In this document: piece after piece, positions 16,401 through 24,666 of the stretch
Layout: every line of letters starts with the position of its first letter
Numbering within the stretch: the first letter of the stretch is position 1
Made by a program: the position numbers and the translations under genes
The notes under the pieces: generated by a model
What the model was told of the DNA's origin: nothing
Databases searched by the model: none
Seen by the model: the letters and a program-made list of their open reading frames with translations, nothing else
NCBI GenBank assembly: GCA_902787575.1
Contig: CADAGX010000002.1
Location: 219,809-283,808, forward strand
Length of the DNA: 64,000 bases
Direction of reading: 5' to 3'
Source of the DNA: an uncultured Bacteroidales bacterium
Lineage (GTDB): Bacteria > Bacteroidota > Bacteroidia > Bacteroidales > Bacteroidaceae

Positions 16401-18200
16401 ATGAATTTCGCTCTTGAAAAGAGAATATCAGAGGCAGCACGGACTGCTATCGAAGAGTTGTATGGCGGAGAAGTGAAGGCCGAAATGGTGCAGCTGCAGG
16501 AGACGCGCGCCGAATTCGAAGGCCAGCTGACGCTGGTGGTGTTTCCCTTTCTGAAAATGAGCCGTAAACGGCCGGAAGACACCGCACAGGAGATTGGCGA
16601 ACGCCTGTTGGAGAAGATTCCCGACGTGGTGAGCCGCTTCAATGTGATAAAAGGTTTTCTGAATCTCTCCATCAATCCACAGCAATGGATCGGGCTCTTG
16701 GAGCAGATTTGGCAGGATCCGACGTTCGGTTTCGTGCCAGTGACAGAGACGAGTCCCTTGGTAATGATAGAATATAGTAGCCCAAATACAAACAAACCAT
16801 TGCACCTTGGGCATGTGCGTAACAACCTTCTGGGCTGGGCGCTGGCGCAAGTGATGCAGGCCAACGGCAACCGCGTTGTTAAGACGAACATTGTGAACGA
16901 CCGCGGCATTCACATCTGTAAAAGTATGCTGGCGTGGCTGAAGTGGGGACAGGGCGAAACGCCAGAAACAAGTGGCAAGAAAGGCGACCACCTTATCGGC
17001 GATTACTATGTAGCCTTCGACAAACATTATCGCGAAGAGGTTAAGAATCTTGTGGAGCAGGGCATGGACGAGGAGACAGCTAAGCAGGAGGCTCCGCTCA
17101 TCAAGGAAGCGCATGAGATGTTAGTAAAATGGGAAAAGAATGACCCAGAGGTGCGCGCACTATGGCGCAAAATGAACGAATGGGTGTATGCTGGCTTCGA
17201 CGAGACATACAAAGCGTTGGGCGTGAGCTTCGATAAGATTTATTACGAGAGCGAGACGTATCTCGAGGGGAAAGAAAAGGTGGAAGAAGGATTGCAGAAG
17301 GGACTTTTCTACCGTCGCGAGGATGGCAGCGTGTGGGCCGACTTGCGTCCGGAAGGGCTCGACGAGAAACTATTGCTTCGTGCCGACGGTACCAGCGTCT
17401 ATATGACACAGGATATCGGCACGGCGAAGTTGCGCTTCCAGGATTATCCCATCGACAAGATGATATATGTGGTTGGCAACGAGCAGAATTATCACTTCCA
17501 AGTATTGAGTATACTGCTCGACAAATTGGGATTCAAGTGGGGCAAGGACTTGGTGCACTTCTCTTACGGAATGGTGGAACTTCCCAACGGGAAAATGAAA
17601 AGCCGCGAGGGAACCGTGGTGGATGCCGACGATCTGATTGCCACTATGGTGGCTGATGCCCGACAGATGAGCGCTGACAAAGTGAACAAACTGGAGAACA
17701 TAACGGAGAACGAGGCACAGGAGATTGCTCGTGTCGTGGGCATGGGTGCGCTGAAATACTTCATCCTGAAAGTTGATGCACGCAAGAATATGTTGTTCAA
17801 CCCCGAGGAAAGCATTGATTTCAATGGCAACACCGGTCCTTTCATTCAGTATACGTACGCTCGTATTCGCAGCATCTTGCGCAAGGCCGATGAGCAGGGC
17901 ATTGTTCCGCAGAAACTTACGACTTGCGAATTGAGCGACAAAGAAATCAGCTTGGTGCAGCACTTGCAGGGGTTTGCCGCCGCTGTGCGCCAAGCCGGTC
18001 AGGACTACAACCCAAGCTGCATCGCAAACTATTGCTATGAGTTGGTAAAAGAATACAACCAGTTCTATCACGACTTCAGCGTGCTGCGCGAAGAAGACGA
18101 AGCGAAGCGTGCTTTCCGTCTGGCCCTCTCGGCTGCTGTGAGTCAGGTGGTGAGAAACGGCATGGGACTGCTGGGTATCGAAGTCCCGGAGCGAATGTAA
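16401..18200 (+). CDS. argS: Arginyl-tRNA synthetase
   Basis: Class I synthetase that charges tRNA-Arg. From ATG 16401 the product is 599 aa, normal for the family. The N-terminal Add1-type domain covers about 1-110, the HIGH motif is HLGH at 135-138 (NTNKPLHLGHVRNN), and the KMSKS position reads MKSREG (about 399-404), the usual ArgS variant. The C-terminal DALR helical anticodon-binding domain follows. It begins a tightly spaced run of six plus-strand genes reaching 26574. Confidence 0.98.
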   Translation: MNFALEKRISEAARTAIEELYGGEVKAEMVQLQETRAEFEGQLTLVVFPFLKMSRKRPEDTAQEIGERLLEKIPDVVSRFNVIKGFLNLSINPQQWIGLLEQIWQDPTFGFVPVTETSPLVMIEYSSPNTNKPLHLGHVRNNLLGWALAQVMQANGNRVVKTNIVNDRGIHICKSMLAWLKWGQGETPETSGKKGDHLIGDYYVAFDKHYREEVKNLVEQGMDEETAKQEAPLIKEAHEMLVKWEKNDPEVRALWRKMNEWVYAGFDETYKALGVSFDKIYYESETYLEGKEKVEEGLQKGLFYRREDGSVWADLRPEGLDEKLLLRADGTSVYMTQDIGTAKLRFQDYPIDKMIYVVGNEQNYHFQVLSILLDKLGFKWGKDLVHFSYGMVELPNGKMKSREGTVVDADDLIATMVADARQMSADKVNKLENITENEAQEIARVVGMGALKYFILKVDARKNMLFNPEESIDFNGNTGPFIQYTYARIRSILRKADEQGIVPQKLTTCELSDKEISLVQHLQGFAAAVRQAGQDYNPSCIANYCYELVKEYNQFYHDFSVLREEDEAKRAFRLALSAAVSQVVRNGMGLLGIEVPERM

Positions 18201-18234
18201 GAACAGAAACTGCAGAATAATATAATAAGCCTTG

Positions 18235-18681
18235 ATGAATACAGCCTCCAGCCCCAATTCCCAGCCTGCGCCCTTCGACGGACGAGAATGCCTCTGCGTG
18301 GACGCGGCTTGCTCGGGAAATCCCGGGCCGATGGAGTATCGTGGCGTTTACCTGCCCAGCGGACGCGAAGTGTTTCGCTTCGGTCCTATTCAGGGCACGA
18401 ATAATATCGGAGAGTTTCTGGCTATTGTGCATGCTTTGGCACTGATGAAGCAGCGCGGCGTAGTGATGCCCATCTATAGCGACAGTGTGAGCGGCATGGC
18501 CTGGGTACGCAATCGTAAGGCAAAGACCTCGCTGGAACGAAACGAACAGACGTCGGAGGCCTTGGACTTGGTGCTGCGGGCAGAGAAATGGCTGCGCGAA
18601 AATGGCGTGGCGGCGCCCGTCTTGAAATGGAACACTGATGAGTGGGGCGAAATCCCTGCGGACTTTGGAAGGAAAAAGTAG
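18235..18681 (+). CDS. Ribonuclease H-like protein
   Basis: 148 aa from ATG 18235. The RNase H fold residues are recognisable: VDAACSGNPG with D23, E60 in NNIGEFLAI, D83 in IYSDSVS, and a terminal aspartate in PADFGRKK, giving the D-E-D-D set. It would cleave the RNA strand of RNA-DNA hybrids. Shorter and more divergent than E. coli RnhA, but typical of a small Bacteroidota RNase H group. It lies 34 bp after argS and 10 bp before the lipoprotein gene. Confidence 0.88.
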   Translation: MNTASSPNSQPAPFDGRECLCVDAACSGNPGPMEYRGVYLPSGREVFRFGPIQGTNNIGEFLAIVHALALMKQRGVVMPIYSDSVSGMAWVRNRKAKTSLERNEQTSEALDLVLRAEKWLRENGVAAPVLKWNTDEWGEIPADFGRKK

Positions 18682-18691
18682 CACAAAAGAG

Positions 18692-20926
18692 ATGAAGAAG
18701 CATTGGGCAATATTCCTCTTGGCTCTCCTTGCGACGCTATCTTGCACGAGAGTTAATATGCCAACCTATCCTCCGATTGACAAATTGCCTGGAAAAGTGG
18801 AGCAGGAAGGCGTGAAGGTGGAGCATTTCCCCTCCATGATGCACACTTTCATTTGGCGGAACTGGGGATTGGTTCCAACCTCCCGTCTTGCCGAAGTGTT
18901 GGGAACCTCGGAACGAAACGTGCGCATGGTTGCAGTTTCCATGGGGTTGGAAGCACGGCCAAAGGTTGATCCTGTCTGGACATCTTCGAAAGGATATATC
19001 ACCTTGCTGAAACGCAATTGGCACATTCTTCCCTACGAGCAGATTCTCGTGCTGCTGAATATGACGCAGGAGCAACTGGAATGGAATCTCTTCGAAGACG
19101 ATTTCTTATTTACTAAACTCGGAAAAAAGAAGCCCCAATGCGAGCGTCTCACCTTTCATAAGCCGACGAAAGAGATGAACCAGCGGGCTGCAGAAATTGC
19201 CGAAATGGTGCGTGCGAACAAGCCCGGCAAGACGGTGCCAAGGTTTGATTTTTTCTCGGGAATGCCTTTGTATGGCGTGACGAATCACAAACAGTCAGGA
19301 ATGGCAGACGGCCTGCGGATGGTATTCTCTTACAATGCCATCTATGGCGACCCGCTCATGGATGCGGCGCAGTCTTCCTATTCCGACGAATTGCTTGCAC
19401 GGCTCAGCGCATTGGGCATCAATGCTGTGTGGGTACACTCGGTTCTCCGCATGCTGGTGGCGCCGGAAGGTCCGTTTCCCGGCGACGAGAACTACAAGGA
19501 ACGGCTCGAGAACCTGAACACGCTGGTGAAGCGAGCCGCGAAATATGGCATCCGGGTGATGATGTACGTCAATGAACCTCGCGCGTTGCCGAAAAGGTGG
19601 TTTGACACAGAGGAAAAGCAAAGCCTTGCAGGACTGACAGAAAGGGAACAACAGACTTTCTGTACCTCAGATCCACGCGTACTTAAGTGGCTGTCTGGCT
19701 CCTTCGAGAGGGTATTCAAGGCTGTGCCAGGACTTGGCGGTGTCTTTATCATTTCCATGTCCGAAAATCTCACGAACTGTGCGTCTCATAAACACCAGAA
19801 CGATTGTCCCCGATGCGCCAAGCGTCCTCATGACGAACTTTTGGCCGAGGTAAATAATACCATTGCAGATGGAGTATTAAAGGGTAATCCCGATGCAAAG
19901 GTCTTGGTGTGGGACTGGGGATGGGACGATAGTTATGCCGAACAAATTATTAATCGATTGGATAAGCGGTGCACTCTGCTTTCCGTTAGCGAGTGGTCAT
20001 TGCCAATTAACAGGGGAGGCGTGGCGTCTAAGGTCGGCGAATATTCCATTTCAGCGGTTGGCCCCGGTCCGAGAGCCGTAGAACATTGGAAGTATGCCAA
20101 AGCAGCTGGCCTGCAGACTGCGGCAAAGGTAATGGTGAATGCTACATGGGAAGTAAGTTCTATTCCGGTAATTCCTGCGATGGATCTTATTGCTTCTCAT
20201 GCAAGCAACCTTGGGAAAGAAGGAGTCAAGGACGTGGTAATGACGTGGAGCGTCGGAGGATATCCATCTATCAATTTTGCCGTCTTTCAAAAGATGCTCT
20301 TAGATCCGTCCGTAAGTCTTGACGAAATAGCAAACGATTATTATGGAGAAAAATCCGGGCCTGTTGTGCGACAGGCGTGGAAAGAATTCTCTGACGGATT
20401 TAAGGAGTATCCTTACAATATAAATGTTCTATATAGCGGCCCACAGCACTTGGGGCCGGCAAACTTATTTTATCCCGAACCCACGGGCTGGCATGTTTCT
20501 ATGGTTGGTTTTCCCTACGATGACTTGGATTCGTGGAGGCGCATCTATCCCGCTGATGTTTATATCTCTCAGATTCGTAAGGTGGCCAAAGGCTTTGAGC
20601 TAGGAGCGAGTCTTTTGAAGCAGGCGATTGCCAAGGAGTCAGATTCTGGCATTAAGAAAATGCTGCAAACCGATTACAGAAGGGCTCAAGGTTTTAAATG
20701 TATTTTTAATTCCGTAGCAAACCAGGCCACGTTCATCCTCTGCCGGGACAAGAAGGATGCGAAAGGAATGAGGCAGATGATAGACGACGAGATTCTTAAT
20801 GTGAAGGAGTTCATGCCTCTGTGCGATGAAGACCCGACTTTCGGCTATGAGTCCTCGAACCACTATTATTTTGTTCGTCAGGATTTGCTGGAAAAACTTA
20901 TTAACTTAGAGTTCCTCCGGAAATGA
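18692..20926 (+). CDS. Lipoprotein with glycoside-hydrolase-like (TIM-barrel) region
   Basis: 744 aa from MKKHWAIFLLALLATLSC (lipobox, Cys18); the upstream in-frame start lies inside the RNase H gene. The middle part (about 170-560) looks like a TIM-barrel glycosidase: ALGINAVWVHSVLRM, RAAKYGIRVMMYVNEPRAL, VFIISMSENLTNC, VLVWDWGWDD and VVMTWSVGGYPS are beta-strand/loop segments resembling GH20- or GH123-type proteins. A cluster ENLTNCASHKHQNDCPRC carries three cysteines. The C-terminal 150 residues are helical. The family is not certain and catalytic residues were not assigned. Probably outer-membrane anchored; lies between RNase H and the exporter, 9 bp upstream of the latter. Confidence 0.75.
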   Translation: MKKHWAIFLLALLATLSCTRVNMPTYPPIDKLPGKVEQEGVKVEHFPSMMHTFIWRNWGLVPTSRLAEVLGTSERNVRMVAVSMGLEARPKVDPVWTSSKGYITLLKRNWHILPYEQILVLLNMTQEQLEWNLFEDDFLFTKLGKKKPQCERLTFHKPTKEMNQRAAEIAEMVRANKPGKTVPRFDFFSGMPLYGVTNHKQSGMADGLRMVFSYNAIYGDPLMDAAQSSYSDELLARLSALGINAVWVHSVLRMLVAPEGPFPGDENYKERLENLNTLVKRAAKYGIRVMMYVNEPRALPKRWFDTEEKQSLAGLTEREQQTFCTSDPRVLKWLSGSFERVFKAVPGLGGVFIISMSENLTNCASHKHQNDCPRCAKRPHDELLAEVNNTIADGVLKGNPDAKVLVWDWGWDDSYAEQIINRLDKRCTLLSVSEWSLPINRGGVASKVGEYSISAVGPGPRAVEHWKYAKAAGLQTAAKVMVNATWEVSSIPVIPAMDLIASHASNLGKEGVKDVVMTWSVGGYPSINFAVFQKMLLDPSVSLDEIANDYYGEKSGPVVRQAWKEFSDGFKEYPYNINVLYSGPQHLGPANLFYPEPTGWHVSMVGFPYDDLDSWRRIYPADVYISQIRKVAKGFELGASLLKQAIAKESDSGIKKMLQTDYRRAQGFKCIFNSVANQATFILCRDKKDAKGMRQMIDDEILNVKEFMPLCDEDPTFGYESSNHYYFVRQDLLEKLINLEFLRK

Positions 20927-20935
20927 TATTGTATT

Positions 20936-22837
20936 ATGAATGAATCTTCGCACACTCACGACGCAAATGCCGGACGCTTCTCGTTCTTCGAGGTGATGGG
21001 TAAGTACTTTGGCCGCTACAAGCGATATATTGTCGGGACCTTCACGATGAATGTGCTGGCAGCGCTGTTCAACGTCTTTTCTTTCACCGTACTGCTGCCC
21101 ATTCTGCAGATTCTTTTCAAGGTAAATGACACCCGTTTCAGTTTTATTCCGTGGGGAACAGGCGGATGGGGCAACTTTGTGGATGTGGCCAAGAACAACG
21201 GGTATTATTATTCACAGCAGATGATTGACTCGTTTGGGCCAGCCACCACTTTGCTGCTGTTGGGCGTCATACTATCTGTCCTGACGCTTCTGAAGACGGC
21301 CACTTACTTTGGCGGTTCGGCCATGTTGATGCCGCTCCGCTCAGGAATCATCCGTGATATACGTCAGGACTTGTATCATAAGATTCTCAGCCTGCCGCTG
21401 AGCTTCTTTTCCGAAGAGCGGAAAGGTGACATCCTGACTCGTGCCTCCACGGATGTGAACGAGGTGGATGCCAGCATCAACAGTTCGCTTGATATGGTCG
21501 TTAAGAACCCTATTTTTATTCTTGTGTACTTGTGTACGCTGGTGGCCATCAGTTGGCAGTTGACACTCTTCACGTTGTTGGTGGTGCCGTTGCTTGCGTG
21601 GGGAATCGGCTCTATTGGGAAAAAACTGAAGTCACGCTCGCTGCTGATGCAAAGCCGTCTGTCGGACAGCATGAGTCAGATCGAAGAGACATTGGGCGGG
21701 CTTCGTATCATCAAGGCTTTCATTGCCGAGGAAAAAATGATGAGCCGTTTTGTGAAGGTGAACAACGAGTATCGCGACATTGCCACGCGAGTGGCCATCC
21801 GTCAGAGTGCCGCACATCCCGTGAGCGAGTTTCTCGGCACGGTTATGATAGTCATTGTTCTCTGGTTTGGTGGGTGGCTGATTTTCTCGGGACAAGGTGG
21901 CATCGACGCCAACCTCTTTATCTATTATCTGGTTATCCTCTACACAACGCTACAGCCAATCAAGGAATTGTCGCGTGCAGGCTATGCCATCCAGAAAGGC
22001 ATGGCCAGCATGGAGCGTATCAACAAGATTCTTTCGGCGGAGAATCATATCAAGGAATGCGCTTCGCCTGTGGAGGTAAAGGGTTTGGAGCGCGACATCT
22101 GCTTTCATGGCGTGCATTTCAGCTACACCGAGGGTAAACCGGTGCTCTGTGATATCGACCTGCGGGTGGAAAAGGGCCGCACCGTGGCACTTGTGGGCCA
22201 GTCGGGTTCGGGAAAGAGCACGCTGGTGGACCTGATTCCACGCTATCACGACGTTTCTGCAGGCTGTATCACCATTGATGGCGAAGACATCCGGCGCCTG
22301 AGCATACACTCGCTACGCGGACTGATTGGCAATGTAAACCAGGAAGCCATCCTCTTCAACGACACAATCTTCAATAACATAGCTTTCGCGGCCCCCGTTC
22401 CTACGAGCGAAGAGGAGCGCGAAGAACTGAGCCGTCGAGTGGTGGAAGCGGCGAAGATTGCCAACGCGCACACGTTTATCATGGAGAGCGAGAACGGATA
22501 CGAGACGATGGTTGGCGACCGTGGCTGTCGGCTTTCTGGCGGACAGCGGCAGCGCATCAGCATAGCACGTGCCATCTTGAAGAATCCGCCCATCCTCATT
22601 CTCGATGAGGCCACAAGTGCACTGGACACCGAGAGCGAGCGACTGGTGCAGGAGGCGCTGGAGCGACTGATGAAGACGCGCACTACCATTGCCATTGCGC
22701 ACCGTTTGAGTACCATCAAGAACGCTGACGAAATCTGCGTTCTGCACGAAGGGCGCATCGTGGAGCGTGGTACGCACGAGGAGTTGCTGTCGCTCAACGG
22801 ATACTATCGCAAACTGAATGATATGCAGCAGTTATGA
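20936..22837 (+). CDS. ABC exporter, MsbA-like (fused permease and ATPase)
   Basis: 633 aa. The N-terminal transmembrane domain (about 30-350) has six predicted helices and the type IV exporter intracellular loop features. The nucleotide-binding domain has Walker A GQSGSGKST (about 421-429), signature LSGGQRQR (about 533) and Walker B ILILDEATSALD (about 552-563), with switch His in IAIAHRLST. It is related to MsbA-type lipid or glycolipid flippases. The stop overlaps the start of the next gene by 4 bp (ATGA), coupling it to two LtaS/MdoB-like enzymes. This suggests export or modification of an envelope lipid or glycan. Confidence 0.93.
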   Translation: MNESSHTHDANAGRFSFFEVMGKYFGRYKRYIVGTFTMNVLAALFNVFSFTVLLPILQILFKVNDTRFSFIPWGTGGWGNFVDVAKNNGYYYSQQMIDSFGPATTLLLLGVILSVLTLLKTATYFGGSAMLMPLRSGIIRDIRQDLYHKILSLPLSFFSEERKGDILTRASTDVNEVDASINSSLDMVVKNPIFILVYLCTLVAISWQLTLFTLLVVPLLAWGIGSIGKKLKSRSLLMQSRLSDSMSQIEETLGGLRIIKAFIAEEKMMSRFVKVNNEYRDIATRVAIRQSAAHPVSEFLGTVMIVIVLWFGGWLIFSGQGGIDANLFIYYLVILYTTLQPIKELSRAGYAIQKGMASMERINKILSAENHIKECASPVEVKGLERDICFHGVHFSYTEGKPVLCDIDLRVEKGRTVALVGQSGSGKSTLVDLIPRYHDVSAGCITIDGEDIRRLSIHSLRGLIGNVNQEAILFNDTIFNNIAFAAPVPTSEEEREELSRRVVEAAKIANAHTFIMESENGYETMVGDRGCRLSGGQRQRISIARAILKNPPILILDEATSALDTESERLVQEALERLMKTRTTIAIAHRLSTIKNADEICVLHEGRIVERGTHEELLSLNGYYRKLNDMQQL

Positions 22838-24645
22838 GACGTTCGATTCACTTCTTGGAATATCTTTTTTGCCTGTTGTTACTGGTTTTCTGTGTGGGTA
22901 GAATAGGCTTTATGGCCTATAATGCAGACGTGGAGACGTTCGGCGTGGGAGATGCGATGCAGGCATGCTGGCATGGGCTGCTGTCGCACGACCTTTTTGT
23001 CACGGCGTTTTTGCTCGTAGTGCCTTGGCTCGTAAGCCTGCTGGCCCTGCGGATGAACGGGAAGTTGCCTTTGCGCGCCGTGCTTATACCTTATTATATT
23101 ATATTAGGCATCGCCGTCGGCACGATTATCGTGGCCGATGCTGTGATGTACGAATTCTGGCAGTTCAAGCTCAGCGCTGTAGTTCTCAGTTACGCATCCT
23201 CTCCCGAGGGTACCACCAACAGCGTAAGCCTCGGTTTCCTGCTGACGCGTCTGGCTGTGCTGCTGCTGTTTTGGATAGTCATCATTGTGCCGTGCATTCT
23301 TTTTACACCACGCCGGCTCGAGAACGACCGCCCGACGCGTCTCTGGTTTCGCAACCTGAGCATCATCTGGGCTTTCCTGCTTATGGCAGGCGCCTTGCTC
23401 GTGCGAGTGGGTGACGCTTACTACAGCCGAAAGCTCTTTCTGAATCATGCGGCCACGAACTCCGTTTATGCCTTTGCGGCCTCCTTCCCGATGGAAAAGG
23501 ACTATGGAACGAAGTACCGCAGCGAGGTGGAATCTTCCGGCGTAGAGGAGATGAGCTGGCTCTATCCTGCTGATTTGACCGATGTGGCCGATACGTTGCT
23601 CACCACGCAGCGGCCAAATATTCTGTTCGTCCTTATCGAAAGTTTCGGTGGCAAGTTTGTCCAGGAGCTGGGCGGCGTGCCCGGTGTCGCACCCGAATGG
23701 AGCCGACTGATACCGGAAGGCGTGTTTTGGGAGAATTACTACAGCAACAGTTTCCGAACTGACCGTGGCACCGTCTCGGCCTACAGCGGCTGGCTCAGTT
23801 ATCCAACTGTGAGCCTGATGACTCACGCAGAGTGGCACCACCGGCTGCCCAGCTTGGCTAAGTCGTTGGCACGCGAGGGATACGCCACAAGCTACCTTTA
23901 TGCTGGCGCCATGACGAATATGGGCAAGCGTACCTACCTGCAGAATATGGAATTCCACGAGTTGCTCGACGAGACAGCTTTCTCACCCGACGAACTGACC
24001 AGCAGTTGGGGCGCTGATGACAGCACGTCGGCAATGAAGGTCTTCCACCTTATTAGTCAGAAAGATTCAGCCCGTTGGTTCGTGGCCTACCAGACGCTCT
24101 CGAGCCACGAGCCGTGGCAAGTGCCATACCACAGGCTGGAAGATGAGAAACTGAATGCATTTGCCTACACCGACCACTGCCTCGGCCAGTTGATCGACTC
24201 GCTGCGAACGTTGCCGGCATGGGACGATATGCTGGTTATCTTGATGCCCGACCACGGATTTCTCTACGAGCAGAGCTACGAAGACCCTGAGTTCTTCCAT
24301 AGTCCCATGCTTTGGATTGGCGGCGCTGTGCGTAGTCCGCGCAGAATGTCCGTGCTGATGAATCAGAGCGACGTGGCGGCCACGCTGCTCTCGCAGATGG
24401 GAATCGGTCATGCCGACTTCCCGTGGAGCCGCAACGTGCTGAGCCGCGGATACGTATATCCCTTTGCATATTGCAACTTCCCTGCTGGCTTCCTCTTCTG
24501 CGACAGCACGGGAGTCAGTATCTTCGACATTACAGCCGATGAAACGATATTCGAGGCCGGAGATACCGACGGACACCGCCAGCAAGTGGGGAAGGCCATC
24601 TTGTCTGGCAGCGGCTTCGGCCCGTCGCCCAAAGGGGTGGAGTAG
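22834..24645 (+). CDS. LtaS/MdoB-like membrane phosphotransferase (sulfatase fold), first copy
   Basis: 603 aa. About five N-terminal transmembrane helices (to about residue 200) precede an extracytoplasmic sulfatase-fold domain. Catalytic and metal residues of the LtaS family can be placed: E269 in LIESFGG, nucleophile T313 in RTDRGTVSAYSG, H in LSSHEPW, and D-H in MPDHGF. The family transfers phosphoglycerol or phosphoethanolamine from a phospholipid to glycans or lipids; the acceptor here is unknown. Translationally coupled to the ABC exporter and followed after 21 bp by a paralogue. Confidence 0.92.
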   Translation: MRRSIHFLEYLFCLLLLVFCVGRIGFMAYNADVETFGVGDAMQACWHGLLSHDLFVTAFLLVVPWLVSLLALRMNGKLPLRAVLIPYYIILGIAVGTIIVADAVMYEFWQFKLSAVVLSYASSPEGTTNSVSLGFLLTRLAVLLLFWIVIIVPCILFTPRRLENDRPTRLWFRNLSIIWAFLLMAGALLVRVGDAYYSRKLFLNHAATNSVYAFAASFPMEKDYGTKYRSEVESSGVEEMSWLYPADLTDVADTLLTTQRPNILFVLIESFGGKFVQELGGVPGVAPEWSRLIPEGVFWENYYSNSFRTDRGTVSAYSGWLSYPTVSLMTHAEWHHRLPSLAKSLAREGYATSYLYAGAMTNMGKRTYLQNMEFHELLDETAFSPDELTSSWGADDSTSAMKVFHLISQKDSARWFVAYQTLSSHEPWQVPYHRLEDEKLNAFAYTDHCLGQLIDSLRTLPAWDDMLVILMPDHGFLYEQSYEDPEFFHSPMLWIGGAVRSPRRMSVLMNQSDVAATLLSQMGIGHADFPWSRNVLSRGYVYPFAYCNFPAGFLFCDSTGVSIFDITADETIFEAGDTDGHRQQVGKAILSGSGFGPSPKGVE

Positions 24646-24666
24646 GATACAATACTTGAATATACC

